A stretch of 64,000 bases of DNA from Colletotrichum lupini (lineage: Eukaryota > Ascomycota > Sordariomycetes > Glomerellales > Glomerellaceae). The translations under genes and the position numbers were made by a program. Below the pieces are notes generated by a model. It did not search any database. It was not told where the DNA came from and saw nothing but the letters and a program-made list of their open reading frames with translations. Of this stretch, positions 1-11,516 are shown piece after piece (position 1 is the stretch's first letter; every line of letters starts with the position of its first letter). Where the stretch lies: contig NC_064678.1 of assembly GCF_023278565.1 (NCBI RefSeq), positions 186,001 through 250,000 of the forward strand. Reading direction: 5' to 3'.

Positions 1-3000
1 CTAAGCGCTATAAAAGATTGCGCTAATAATACTTAATATATTAACGGCGGGTATTATAAGGATTAGTTTTAGCCTAGGTAAGGAAATCGTTGCCCTAGGT
101 ATAATAAAAATAGAAACGTACTTCGAAACGATGACTTTTTATATTTTACCCGTTAATACCCTATTTCTCTTATATTTAAAAGATATAGATCGACTAGGTA
201 TTATATTCAATAATACGAGGAATAGAATTTCTAGCAGTAAGTACTTTAAAATAGTCGAACGATAATAGGGGTATGCGTTTATAAAGCTTATTAATAATAC
301 GAAGTTAATTAATTATTTAACGGAAAGTGAGCTTAGAAGACTATACTAGAGATTCGGGTACTCGTTAGTTACGAGGCTATATAACCTCCTAAAGTAATTA
401 AGTAATAATAATATTAAAATAGGGGCGCTAGAGTAGTTAATAAAAGTATACTATTAATACTAAATAAATATATAGAGCCTACGCAGATTTAAGTTTAAAT
501 TGCGTAATAAGCTTAACTTTAACTAAGAAATCGTTATTAATATTTTCTATTTAAATAGTTAGCTAGTATTATATATAATCGACGTAGTTATATTTTTCTA
601 AGTAGGGTAATTCCTTTAGGATTTATAAGTAAAAATAGTGTGGGTAGCCCTACGAAAAAGCTAGATTAATATATACTAGGGACCGCTAGACGGTATTAAA
701 ACCGACGCTAGTACTAGCTTTAAGTTAGTAGAATTTAGGGATAATACGACGGCTTACGGTATATAGCTAAAAGTCGTACCCATTAAAGCGTACTATAGTA
801 TTAAAAAAGTAAAGAGGGTATATTAATAATTAAAAAGGGCGTTTAGAATTATTAAAGAGGAAAATCCGGATTCTATTAATAACGAATGCTTCTAAATAGT
901 ACTTAAATACTATAACGATATTATGAGGCCTAACGGACTTATACTAACGCTATTAGTATTTAGAGTATATTTAAAAATAACCTTAGCCTTACTACCGTCG
1001 CTAAGTATAAGCTAACGAGCCTAAGTAATTAAAAAAATAATATAGGTACTGCGCGAGGTAAGTATAAAAAAGTAAGTTAACGAGGTAATTACTACGTATA
1101 ATAGGCCCGATATAGGGGATAATCTAAATATACTACTAAATTTAAATATATAAGTATAGCGCGAAATTACTTAATAGTAAGCTAGGCTATATAAGTTAAT
1201 TTCTATTAACGAGCGCTCTTATATAGTTACGAGAGATTGCGACTAGTTATTTAAAGTGTTAATTACGGTAATTAGACCGTATTATATAGATCCTAACGAG
1301 GTGATTTTTAACTTATAAAAAGAAGAAGAGCTAGGGGAAACTATATAACCCGCAGTAGAGGTATAGGAAATTATCCTTAACGAAATCGTTATAGTAGTAT
1401 TAATAAACGACGAGGAAGAGGAAATTGCTAAAAGGGTACTAATACTACTAGCGAGACGTTATAGAAGATTATAATAGTAAGCCCTAACGTAGTAATTTAT
1501 TACTAGTAACGAGGTAATTAATACTTTTTATATAGTAAAAGAGAAAGCCGATTTCGAGCTAGTAATTAAACTACGTAAAGAAGGCGTAATTATAATTACT
1601 AAAAAGCCGTATAAGGGATTAGATCTTATTGAAATAAATACTCTTTATAATTAAGGGGTCTATTAATTTATCTTATATAACTTAGAAAAATATATAAACC
1701 TCTATATATTTAATTACGAATAGTTCGTAAGATTAAAGGGAAAGGAATACCCTAGCCGTACGAGAAGTTTAGATACGTAATTTAAAGGTACGGCGACGTT
1801 AAAAAAGCGACGCTGCTTATATAATCGCTTATTATATAGTACTATAGCTAACGATTAATAATAGTATTAATAGCATCGCTACGGAAGAAGGGATACGAGA
1901 TTTAGAGCCGTAATATTACTTAGGCCTATATTTAATTAGCTACAGGGCTTATAAAGAAAATCCTAGCCTATTTACTAAAGGAAATAGCTAGTAAGTACTT
2001 AGAAGGCACGATTATTAAAGTACTTAAGCTATTATATAGGCTTATAAAATCGGGTACTTATTAATAAGCTACTTATTACGATTTTTATATTAATTAATTA
2101 TTAATAGTTACTTCTACGTACGACCCGTGCTTACTAATCGCGGAGTACGAAAGTAACTAATTTAGGATCGTTAGAATATAAACCGACGATATATTAGGCT
2201 TATTTAATATTAACTTTATAAAAAAAGAGGATAAGGAGCTTTAAAAAGCGGGCTTTATAATAAAGCTAAAAGAGGTCTTTATAATAAATACCCCCCTAGT
2301 ATTTAACGGCGGGATTTTTATAATTAAAGGGGAAACCGTCGTTTTTTAGTAAAAGGGGTAGGGCGAGAAGATTAACCTCGTTAATCTAAACGTAACCGAC
2401 GTTAAAAAGTAATATAAGGCTAAGCTTGCGCGAGGGGTATATATTATAAGTATTTATTAGCCTAAGGTAATTTTTAACTACGTTAGGGTAGCGTAAGTTA
2501 TAAATTTAACTAAACGAGACGTCGAGGTACTTAATAAGCAGCTTAAGTAGTAATAAATAAATCTTAATCGAGGTCTTGTTTATTACCTAATTAACCTTAT
2601 AATTAGTAAGCTCTACGTTTTTATTAATAGGTTATTTACGAATAATAACGACCTTATTTCGTAATTAGGGTATATTATTATCCTAGCTAACGAGAGTATA
2701 GGTAAGAGCGAATTTACTATATATAGTAATATAATTTATTACTCGTTAATTAAAAATAAGTAAGTAACGAGAAGTGTACTAATATTAGAGGTTTATAGTA
2801 TAATTAACGGCGTTAACCTCTTTTATACGATTTTAATAACGCTAAGGAAGATTACTAATTAAATTAGCTTTTTATTTATTTTAATAGTTATTTATACTAA
2901 TTCCTACTCGCTATACGAATGCTTTATTAAATTAGGAACGACGAAGGAAAAGAGGCTTATAATCGATATTATAGCCCTTAAGTAATCGTACAAAAGGTAC

Positions 3001-3439
3001 GAAATACTTAAGATCCGTTAGATTAGTAATAAAAATAACCTCGTAAACACTTTTATAAAAGTAGTACTAAATAAGGGATTAGAGTAATTCGTAGGTAGTA
3101 AAAAAGTTATTATACGAATAGAGGGATAGGTTATATAAAAAGAGTAAAAAAAAGGGGGAAAAGGAGACGACTTAGTAAACGGGCCCGAGGTTAAATTATA
3201 CTTCTAACTATAGTAGTTAAATTAATAAAAAAAAAGAGAAAGTTAGTATTAGATTAGAAGTCTAATTCGACCGCGGCATATAGCCGACTATATAGGGGCT
3301 AATTAGGGGCCCTATTTATAATTATCGTAGCTAGCCTAACCTATAGTTAGAACCTCCTTTTTACACTTACTACGTAGATATTTATATAGTTCAATTAATC
3401 TCTTCGTCAACTACGGTTCGAACTAACTACCCTGTAATA
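1..3439 (+). mobile_element. Ty1/copia LTR retrotransposon, 3' part, RIP-degenerated
   Basis: The region is AT-rich, full of stops, and nearly lacks CA and TG dinucleotides while keeping CG, the mark of RIP. Reading through stops on the plus strand still gives copia-type pol. About 890-1100 resembles the end of integrase (RPNGLILTLLVFRVY). About 2010-2350 is reverse transcriptase (TSTYDPCLLIAEYES, then a TDD box and NTPLVFNGG). About 2590-3110 is RNase H (SKLYVFINRLF, VTRSVLILEVYS). A purine run at about 3227-3241 may be the polypurine tract. The following stretch of about 200 bp, ending CCCTGTAATA (probably from TGTAACA), looks like the 3' LTR. The 5' end lies outside the window. The LTR start is approximate; the 3' end is set by where amidase coding resumes. 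Confidence 0.85.
3242..3439 (+). repeat. Probable 3' LTR of the copia element
   Basis: It follows the purine-rich run and ends CCCTGTAATA directly before intact amidase sequence. Copia LTRs normally end in CA, and C-to-T RIP would turn ACA into ATA. The left border is an estimate because the 5' LTR needed for comparison is not in the window. Confidence 0.55.
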
Positions 3440-3738
3440 GGGATACTAACAGTGAGACCCTCCACCTTGTAGCTGTCTTTCACGGTGAACGGAATCCCTT
3501 CCAGAGGCCTTGGAGGACGCCCTGATGCGCGGTAAGCGTCCGAGGCCTGTGCCCCATCGAAGACTTTAGGGTTAATGATGCAAATGGAGTTGAATGTTGG
3601 CCCGCGGTGATCGAGTTTGCCGATTCGATGGAGGAAGCGCGCGACAAGGTCTACGCTTGAGATTTGAGAATTAATCAGCGCATCCTGTAGTTGACATATT
3701 GACACTTCGGTGATGTTGAGGGATTGTACGGCCTCCAT
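3440..3738 (-). pseudogene. Amidase (amidase-signature family), N-terminal fragment cut off by copia insertion
   Basis: From the ATG at 3738 the minus strand encodes about 100 residues matching the N-terminus of fungal amidases: a LQDAL.S..ISSVDLVARFLHRI helix region, DHRGPTFNSI, RPPRPLEGIPFTVKDSYKVEGLTV. The last part is the loop carrying the first catalytic Lys (VKDSYK) of the Ser-cisSer-Lys triad. Coding stops abruptly at the copia LTR end, so the serine-rich signature and the rest are missing here and would lie beyond the element, outside the window. The remaining sequence has no internal stop, so the insertion looks younger than the decay around 5.4-6.0 kb, or RIP did not spread into it. 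The product cannot be functional unless the element is spliced out, which is unlikely. Confidence 0.8.
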
Positions 3739-3932
3739 AATGCTTGGTGTCTTGTGAAGAGACTTGCACACTGGTGGAGGCTTAGGGTGACTTAATAGGT
3801 GCCGACTGGTTGAGCAAAGAAACAGTACATGAAGGGTAAATCAGGATTCAGAGTTCGAATATCTTCAAAAATGAGTTTATATCCCTCTTTTCTTTTGGCC
3901 TATCCAGTCTTCATCGCGAGAGTCTCGTATGC

Positions 3933-4393
3933 TCACTCGACTGTTGGGACGGAAGGTCGAGACGGTGTCAGTAAAACGAAGGTCGAAGCGGGCATGGAAT
4001 GTCGAGCCGGAACGCCCCAGTTAAACACGCCAAAATGGTGCAGCCAACGCAAGTTGATTCGTCCTAGCTCTAATCCGACGCTAGCGATTCTCCGGGCCTC
4101 AACTTGTCTCTTGAATCTATTCGCATTTTCTCGGACATCGAGGCTATCCACTTCACTGAAGTCATGATAGCAGATGATAATTAGTTCCTGCTATAAATTG
4201 AAAATGGGCTAGTGGAAGAATTGGTGGAATGAATAATGCGAAGTTTCGCGCAAGTATGACCGAGCACTAGGTGTGCATCCAAGGTTGCGAGAAGAGAGAG
4301 ATTTTGATCTTTCTGCCTTTCAGCTTTCATTATGAGAAAGTCCGGGAAACAGAAAAGACACCAAGGGTGAGATTGATGGTTAAAGCAAGTCAT
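3933..4393 (-). pseudogene. Possible decayed coding remnant, unknown protein
   Basis: Two protein-like stretches lie on the minus strand: about 4181-4393 and about 3933-4185. The second follows a possible TATAG acceptor and includes HDFSEVDSLDVRENANRF and a basic, helix-like KRQVEARRIASVGLELGRI. No ATG-started complete frame links them, and I recognise no family. They may be exons of a dead gene between the amidase fragment and the remnant at 5.5-6.0 kb, or chance open frames. Confidence 0.25.
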
Positions 4394-5509
4394 AAAGTAT
4401 GTATGAGGCCCTCACTTGTGGCGAGCTCACCGAGGTAGACCGTAGAGCTGGGCTAGCGAGTTCGGAAGGAGTAGGTGGCGAGTGTTGCACCTGTGACGGG
4501 AAGGAATTAATGACAGTCTATTGATGTGATGGAACAACTCTCGCAGTTGAAATAAGGGATGTAAATTCTATATGCTAGATTTTGATAGGCAGCAGCGTTC
4601 CAAAGAGCAAACCGTGGCACAAATGGATGAAACGTACTTTGTCCGAGGTAGGTAAATTCTCTTTACCCACGGTGAGCCTGAAACTCTTGAATATGACACC
4701 AACTTGTACCAAAACGCACCTTCGGAGTTATACGAGGATCATCGCAAGTATTATATTGTGAGTGCAGCATACTGGGGCCCCGGCTGTGAAAGACTAGCTT
4801 AAGCATATGGGCTGCGCAAGGTCGCAAGGGTGACAACTAGTACACCTGCTCCTCAGGAAGCCCAGCCTTAGTCAAGAGGTATATAAGTAAGTTTAAGTAA
4901 AAATGTCCGACTCGTAGCTTAGTTGGTTACTTATCATGCCCGGTAGTCAAGACGGACTAGCCCGTAGCATCACCAATAAATTGATGTTGCATGACAACCT
5001 TGATGTTCCTTCATGGAGGGTAGTAACAATCACTGGATTGATAACTCGTTTGCAGTCATTCTTTAACTGTCGGCAGAAAACTTCTCACACCGGAGAAGCT
5101 TTGCACACTTTACTTCTAGAAGGAATGGCTGGGCTTGGCTCGGACTTGTTTCGCGTTCAGTCCATGACAAGACTGTTCATACACCGAAATACGAAGCTAT
5201 GAAAGGGGAGTTTTCGTCATTAGGTCTCTGCTGCTCCCATATGTTATTATCAGGGTTGCGTATTGGCGTGTTTATTAGCTTTTCTATTCATCACCAGCAA
5301 TGTTGGGGGATGTTGACGAATCAATGACCATTTGTATCCTGCGAGGGAGTCCTTCGGAACCTAGAACCCAGATTCTTTACCTTACTTCTTGATATGTTCC
5401 CATCTCTCGTAAAATTGAAATCCCGAATACCAAGATTGTCGACGAACTTTGATAAAATTCCTAGTCAAACTTGAGCTTTTGCATTTAAGAATCTGAACAT
5501 GTGCTTTTG
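4394..5509. other. Intergenic, nothing recognised
   Basis: Short open frames exist on both strands, including an 88-codon one at 4936-5202, but none resembles a known family or has supporting splice structure. No repeat or RNA gene seen. Confidence 0.5.
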
Positions 5510-5935
5510 CCAAAATATGGGTGTCACTCATCTTGGACACCCGTGCTTTTCTGGATTGTCCACGCGTCGGCAAGCTGCCGATAGACCCATTCTTTATGGC
5601 TGGTGGATCAAAGAGCCAAGCAATGCTTGATCTCCTCGGAATTGTGGCCCGAGGCTTGGATGTCACGGAACGCGGTGCTGACGATGAGCTTGGCACTGGT
5701 AGCAAGCGAATCAGTCTTTTAGATGATAAGGGTGTAACATATTAAGCACTGGGGGGTTTCCCATGAAGTAAAGAAACGAAATCTGACATTACCTAGAACC
5801 CGAACTTTGGGTGTTGCTGCTGAAGTATTTCAAAGAATGAAGACCGCACGTGGTCCAATTCGTGGTTGACTTTGACCAGCATGGATCCTTCAAGTACAGT
5901 AGCTTCTTAATCATCATGCAACATCGCAATTTTTC
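5510..5935 (-). pseudogene. Decayed two-exon gene fragment, unknown family
   Basis: On the minus strand a segment at about 5805-5900 reads GSMLVKVNHELDHVRSSFFE and ends at TTC-TAG-GTAATG, as if a CAG codon before an intron donor had become TAG. A second segment at about 5525-5700 reads AKLIVSTAFRDIQASGHNSE, then LAL-stop-STSHKEWVYRQLADAWTI. The internal TGA sits where TGG (Trp) is plausible. These C-to-T and G-to-A changes resemble RIP. Both segments look like real coding sequence by composition, but I cannot name the family and no intact frame remains. Confidence 0.4.
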
Positions 5936-6661
5936 ACCTTGGCTAACGTGCTGTTTTAGCGACAAAAGCCCCTCGTTGGACATTCGTCAGACCTCGTATT
6001 CATCCCGCTTAGAAACTTAGCTAGGGTGAAATCCTACAGCGTTTCCCGCGCATATTGTGACACTCGCGGGTTCACTCCGTGCATGTTATTGATCCCACCC
6101 CAGCCGAAGCAGCTCACTGTGTCTTGATTGGGACGACAATGCCGATCTGCGCGAATAGAAAGGTGGGGTATGATCAGATAAGATGATCTAATCCATCAAT
6201 TCCATCCTTCCTTCAAAGCTAAAAGAGTAAAAACAGCCTGTTGTACGGTCATCTTCAGCAACAGGCTTTCTTGGCAATAATGTAAGGTTACAGAGATGGG
6301 GAACCTCAATGACACCTTGGCCAGATCCACCCGTGGGGATGGTCCGAACAAAAGAGGACGAAATCGTTTCGCATCTCGATTTGAGTGGTTGCCCATTGAC
6401 ATTTTGGGGTATGGTGGGTGAGATGGGAATTTGCCAAGTGGGTTGATGGATGACGGGTACGCTATCTGACGCTATCTCCCCAGCGTTTGGAGATCACGAG
6501 TAAAGGCTCCCACACCCTTGTCCTTCCCTACCAAATCTGACTTACATGGGCTTTTAGCCTTGGTTTCTCTTTTCCCGAGGCATTTGATACGATCCTGTCA
6601 ATGTCAATCAAGTCGCTAAGCTGTTCAATATTCGGTATTTGGCACTGCACAATTCACAAAA
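5936..6661. other. Upstream region of the monooxygenase gene
   Basis: About 0.7 kb without a convincing gene between the decayed remnant and the ATG at 6662. It should hold the promoter and 5' leader of the monooxygenase gene. No specific site is called. Confidence 0.5.
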
Positions 6662-8621
6662 ATGGACGGCTTCAAGCTCCCCGAAATCCCGGCCTTGACC
6701 TTACAAGAAGGCGTTAAGAAGGACGAAGTTGACGCGGACAGAATTTCCAGTGAATGGCTCTCCAAACTCGAGAAGCGGTTCGCCGAAAAGTCTTTCAGCG
6801 ACATCTCCGACTTGTTCATCGACGACTGCTGGTGGAGAGACATCGTCGGCCTTTCATGGGATTTCACCTGCAAGCAAGGCCAAGACAACATCAAAAAGTA
6901 CCTAGCCTCAGCAAACCATGGTCTCTCTGAGCTGCAGACCAACAAGCTTGGCGGGTTGAAGCCATTGCTCCTCGACTTTGACGGCATGGTCTGGATCCAA
7001 ACTGGCTTCACCTTCCGGACGCCGCATGGCGAAGGAAAGGGATTGCTCAAGCTAGGCAACACTAGCAAAGACGAGTGGAAGGCATGGACCGTCTTTACGC
7101 AGTTGGAGAAACTCGATTTCCAGAAGGAAGTCGAGGCACGGCACGCGGCTTCGGTTCCGACGCCAAAGGCGCCCGTCACTAATGGTGTCAACGGGGTCAA
7201 CCGAGTCAACGGCATCAATGGACACGCCCATGTAGAGCCCGAGGAAGACCTGCAGGTTCTGATTGTCGGCGCAGGTCAGTCTTCATACTCAGCTTTCCAT
7301 CTTCTTCTCTCGCTAACACAAGACACACCAAACAGCCCAAGCCGGCCTGATGCTCGGCGCACGCCTCCAACACATGGGCATCAAAACCCGCCTCGTAGAA
7401 CGCAGCGCACGCCTTGGTGACTCTTGGCGAGAACGATACCAAAGCGTCACGCTGCATACGCCGACCTACACCGATCATTGGGCGTTCATGAAGATCCCCG
7501 AGACCTGGCCACGGTTCCTGACGGGCGACAAGGTTGCCGAGTTCATGGAGCACTACGGCCAGCTGATGGGACTCGACATCGCCTTCAACACGGAAGTCAC
7601 AAAGGCTACATATGATGAAGAGAAGAAGAGATACCGTGTCGAGCTTCGCACGCCTGAGGGAACACGGACGTTGTCGGCGCGGCATGTGGTCTTGGCCACG
7701 GGCGTGTACGGCGACCAGCCCAAGATCCCTCACTTCTCAGGTCAAGAGATGTTCAGGGGGCAAATCTATCACTCAAAGTACCACAAGACTGCCGCCAAGA
7801 TCCCCGATGTAACGAATAAGAAGGTTGTCGTCGTCGGCTGTGCCACCAGCGGCCACGATATCTCAGCCGACTTTGTCACGCATGGGGCCAAGGAGGTGAC
7901 AATGGTGCAGCGACATCCAATCTTTTCCATCTCGCGCGAGTCGTGGGAGAACTCCATGCTCTCACTCTGGACAATCCCGGGTCTGAGTACTGAGGAAGCA
8001 GACATTGTGGGCAATGCTATCCCGCTGGCACTGATACGCAGGATGAGCATCGGGTTGACGCAGGCGATGGCCAAAAATGACAAGACGGTGCACGATGAGT
8101 TGAAGAAGGCTGGGTTGGTGATTAAGGAGGGCGAAGACGGGTATGGGTTGGCGGACTACCAGCTCATCAAGGGCGGGCAGTATTACATCGACCAGGGGGC
8201 GAACCAGATGATCATTGACGGCAAGATTCGGATCCAGAGGTGCGAGGAGGGTATAAAGGAGTTCCAAGCGGATGGCCTAGTCTTGGCAAACGGTACAAAG
8301 CTCGAGGCGGATGTGGTGGTGCTCGCGACGGGTTTCGAGCAGAACATCACTACAGTCGAGAAACTGCTTGGGACGGATGTTGTTCAGAGGCTAGATGGGT
8401 TCGCGAACTTGGATGCCGAGCAGGAACGCTCAGGTGTAAGTCTAATGATGCGAATGCTTGGAAGAGTTATGCTGACTATTGTGTAGTGGTGGCGAGCCAC
8501 TGGAGTGCCTGGTTTCTGGTACATGACTGGCAGCTTCATGATGTGTCGACAGTTCTCCTTGCCGCTGGCGTTGCAGATTGCGGCGGTTGAGAAGGGTCTG
8601 AACACGTCTTACTATGCCTAG
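6662..8621 (+). CDS. FAD-dependent (flavin-containing type) monooxygenase with N-terminal NTF2-like domain
   Basis: Three exons, 6662-7274, 7336-8435 and 8487-8621, give 615 residues; both introns have GT...AG ends and keep frame. Residues about 25-170 resemble the SnoaL/NTF2-like domain often found ahead of fungal YUCCA/FMO-like oxidoreductases. An Asn/Gly-rich linker follows, then the FAD-binding strand LQVLIVGAAQAGLMLGARL, which the first intron interrupts. The NAD(P)H-binding motif VVVVGCATSGHDIS and the motif VVVLATGFEQN match group B flavoprotein monooxygenases. The enzyme likely uses NADPH and O2 to oxygenate a small organic substrate in the cytosol; the substrate cannot be read from sequence. 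The C-terminus ends with the conserved-looking GVPGFWYMTGSF block. No signal peptide and no partner genes nearby. Confidence 0.9.
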
Positions 8622-9536
8622 AAGTGACAATAACTAAGGTCAGTCCTACGAGGATGATTAGAGAAGTTCGATGGGAGCCTTGGCTCCTTGGCTAGACTGG
8701 AGGACTGGAAGGGGAAAGGGACAAGGAAAGGGTGAGGGGGAGGGCGGGCTGGTGAGCTCGATGGCCCATCTGGATCCATCATCGCGAACTTTCTTTCAAC
8801 ATGGAAGGTAAAACGGTTTCATTCAACATTAAAGATACCCATAACGAGAAAAGAAGAACACTTTTTATAAATGCTGCCAGGCAGAATGGAGGTGACCGCA
8901 AAGCTCCCCGAGTAACTCAGAACTCTCGGTCTGGGATGGACCCCAGACTAGGCACAACTGTAATTTGCCCACAAACACAGCCAAAGTCGACTTCACCCAT
9001 GAGTAGGCCTGCAGGCGAAACGGAAGACAACTTCTCGGCCGAGAGAGACAGTCCCAAATCCTCAGTGTTCTTGTTACTGAGGCTCAAGGTGAGCGAGGTG
9101 AGCAAGGTGAAGAAGGTGAAGAAGGTGAAGAAGGTGAAGAAGGTGAAGAAGGCGGGCCTCGGTCATCAAGGTAGACCCACCTCACCTTGCCTTATGCTAT
9201 CAGCACGTGATGGCGCGCCCGGACCCGATAAGGACGACCTCCAGAGAAGTGTCCTCTAATTCCATGTGCCAAAGGCTCGGCCAGCCACCTTGGACCCCCG
9301 GATCGACAGCTGGCAATAAACCACCATCTCGAAGCAACCCTCGCAACAACACCTCGTTCGCGATCGCAGCCCTCCTCACATCCGTCACTCCCTACCACTT
9401 CACGATACCCGGACGCGGCCACCCGAATACTCCCAGTACCACAGGCACAACTGACGAACCCGCGCGACCTTGCGACGACACAGACAAACCAATCCAACAT
9501 CACCACGTCTACACAACCACACAACTACCGCCCAAC
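8622..9536. other. Intergenic between monooxygenase and SEC72
   Basis: Holds the monooxygenase 3' flank, a short tandem repeat at 9083-9152 and the SEC72 promoter and leader. The frame of SEC72 stays open upstream to about 9207, but that part is Pro/Thr/His-rich and unlike the family, so it is treated as leader. Confidence 0.5.
9083..9152 (+). repeat. Short tandem repeat, unit GAAGGTGAA (about 9 bp)
   Basis: Imperfect copies (CAAGGTGAG, CGAGGTGAG) pass into about five near-perfect copies of a 9-bp unit, then GAAGGCGGG. It lies about 400 bp upstream of the SEC72 start and encodes nothing recognisable. Such arrays vary in length between isolates. Confidence 0.8.
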
Positions 9537-10145
9537 ATGACAGACCTCACGCACTTCGACCTCCTCCCCCTTCAACTAGACCCCCAATCCAAATCTCTCT
9601 CCTCAACCTCCTCCTCGCGCGCCCTCGCCGCCGAGCTCTCCCAACTAAACGCCCTCCACCGCTCCCTCATCACCTCCGACACAACAACCCAGCACGGCGT
9701 GCCCCCGCCGCCCATGCCCGTGAACCCCAAACGCTCCGCCCAAGTCGCCAAGCTCCGCGACAGCGGCAACGCAGAGTTCCACAAGAAGAAGTACGGCGAC
9801 GCCATCAAGTTCTACACTCTGGGCCTGCAAATGGCCCTCACCCGTCCGCTCTGGGAACCCTCTCAGCTCGTCCGCGAGGAGGTTTCGGGTTTGTACGCCA
9901 ACAGGGCGCAGGCGCACATGGCGCTGCAGCAGTGGGCAGAGGGGTCTGTTGACGCCGAGGCTAGCGTCGAGGCGCGCAAGGTCGGCAACGCAAAGGCGTG
10001 GTGGCGCCGTGGAAAGTGTCTGATGGAGATGGGCAGGTTGGAGGAGGCGAGGGAGTGGGTTGGCAAGGCTCTTGAGTATGAGGGCGAGGAGGGCGAGCTC
10101 GTTGCGCAGTACAAGGAGATTGAGGCCCGTTTGGAGAAGGCGTAA
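9537..10145 (+). CDS. SEC72: Sec72, TPR subunit of the ER post-translational translocation complex
   Basis: A single exon of 202 residues, close to yeast Sec72 (193). The start is the ATG that begins MTDLTHFDLLPLQLD, which matches the short N-terminal segment of fungal Sec72. The Pro-rich MPVNPKRSAQVAKLRDSGN leads into a tetratricopeptide region (about residues 75-195): FHKKKYGDAIKFYTLGLQMA, GLYANRAQAHMALQQWAEG, AKAWWRRGKCLMEMGRLEEA. Sec72 works with Sec62, Sec63 and Sec71 at the ER membrane on the cytosolic side. Its TPR groove binds cytosolic Hsp70 tails during post-translational import of secretory proteins. No membrane segment is seen, as expected for a peripheral subunit. No anomalies. 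Confidence 0.9.
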   Translation: MTDLTHFDLLPLQLDPQSKSLSSTSSSRALAAELSQLNALHRSLITSDTTTQHGVPPPPMPVNPKRSAQVAKLRDSGNAEFHKKKYGDAIKFYTLGLQMALTRPLWEPSQLVREEVSGLYANRAQAHMALQQWAEGSVDAEASVEARKVGNAKAWWRRGKCLMEMGRLEEAREWVGKALEYEGEEGELVAQYKEIEARLEKA

Positions 10146-11183
10146 GTCTAAGAAAAGACGTATGATTTCTATCAAAAAGGGGGGTCATGTTCTATACGAG
10201 CGCCGAAGGAGTAAAGAGCCATTCCACTCAAAGCACTCAAGGATGTTCATACACAGATATATGGGTATGGCAGCTTGTAGTTCTCGAACGGGTGATGGGG
10301 AAATGAGGGGCTAAGAACCTGGCCAAGCAGTCTCGGGCCTGCTTTGGCTGTGCATAAGACCCATGAGAGAGCCGCCTGGCGCATGGAGATGGAAAGCCCG
10401 GGTAGACGCAATGGTTTGGCGGCTTGAAGAGTCCCTAGGAATTTGTGATTGTTCTTTGGCGCAGGTTGTCTCATTTTTTGATACAGGCTTGTTTGTTACT
10501 AGCCACTACAAACTTTGTCAGCAATGCGGCATCCATCATTTGCGACACTCGCGCCGAACAAACACATCAGGCTGGAAATCAGAGAACGTATGGGTGGGTT
10601 GGGTCATTGAGCATTTCTAGTATACCATAGGTACCACTACCTGAACATCCCAGTTTCGTTATAGGAAACCCCCATACCATGATCCCAAGTCTCTTGAGAT
10701 AGACTCAGCGAGTAATGCGTCTCTGGGTAGGAAATATGTAAACGCAGCCGGAGCATCGCAATAAACCATTTAAACACTATGCATGGGATGCCATCATTGC
10801 GACGTTGGCGCTCCAGTCATCCTCTGGATATCCCAACAAACCAAAATCACTCTTCACAACTTGTCACAACTTGTCTGTTTCCACGACGGCCCCATGCCCA
10901 ATTCTCAATCCGAATCCCATATCCATTGTCCCTCCGTATATCCACTCAAAGGTGTATCGTCTGCCGCGTCTCGTCGTGGGCAATGTTGTACGATGGAGTC
11001 CGCGGCTACAGCGAGCTGTCTAGCCGGACAGCATTAGGTGCGAATCCCACTCCTGTCGTTCCGTGTTCGTGTGGCAGATGGCCCGTGACGGTCTGGTTCC
11101 GATTATTGTGTTTGTTTGGGTTGTGCGGTAAACATGGCCTGCCACGGCCAATTCTTCGAGGTCAAAGGTTGCTCGACAGTCTC
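10146..11183. other. Convergent intergenic region
   Basis: About 1 kb between the ends of SEC72 (plus) and the small gene at 11184 (minus). It should carry both 3' UTRs. No gene, RNA or repeat recognised. Confidence 0.5.
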
Positions 11184-11516
11184 CTACGCAGCCTGAGCAG
11201 GCTTCTCGTTCAAGGTCTTGCCGCGCGGACGCATGACGGCATCCTGGCTGCTCATTCTCCTGTCCAGCGCGCGTTCCAACTTGGCACCCAGAGCTAGCTT
11301 GCTCAGGTTTGCGCTCTTCTCCTCGCTCAGAGTAACCCTTTGAGAGCTGAGGGCCTTGTTCTCCATGCGGTCGAGGCCAACAGCGATGTCGGTGATCTCG
11401 GCGTGAGCCGAATCGTTTGTCTGAATGGTGTTGGCAAATGAGGGCGCCATGCTATATGTGCTGTATCGCACAGAGGTACGCACCTGAGGGGGGGTTTCTG
11501 TTAGTACTGCGGTCAT
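11184..11516 (-). CDS. Small conserved fungal protein of unknown function (110 aa)
   Basis: Single exon from an ATG at 11516. The protein is polar, without membrane segment or signal peptide. It has a Ser/Thr/Tyr-rich N-terminal patch (VRTSVRYSTYSMAPSFANT) and a central helical stretch (HAEITDIAVGLDRMENKALS, then EEKSANLSKLALGAKLERAL), with a basic tail RPRGKTLNEKPAQAA. I believe similar hypothetical proteins occur in other Sordariomycetes, but I cannot attach a name or role. A CAG|GTGCGT inside codons 11-13 could be read as a donor, but the reading frame through it looks coding. About 7 kb of gene-free sequence lies upstream. Confidence 0.7.
   Translation of the reverse strand: MTAVLTETPPQVRTSVRYSTYSMAPSFANTIQTNDSAHAEITDIAVGLDRMENKALSSQRVTLSEEKSANLSKLALGAKLERALDRRMSSQDAVMRPRGKTLNEKPAQAA

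Noticed and set aside
1..3439. CRISPR, rRNA or bacterial operon features
   Set aside because: None seen anywhere in the window; all structure is eukaryotic, with spliceosomal introns and RIP.
9207..9536. N-terminal extension of Sec72 by 110 residues
   Set aside because: The extension is Pro/Thr/His-rich and unrelated to the family, whose N-terminus matches the ATG at 9537.
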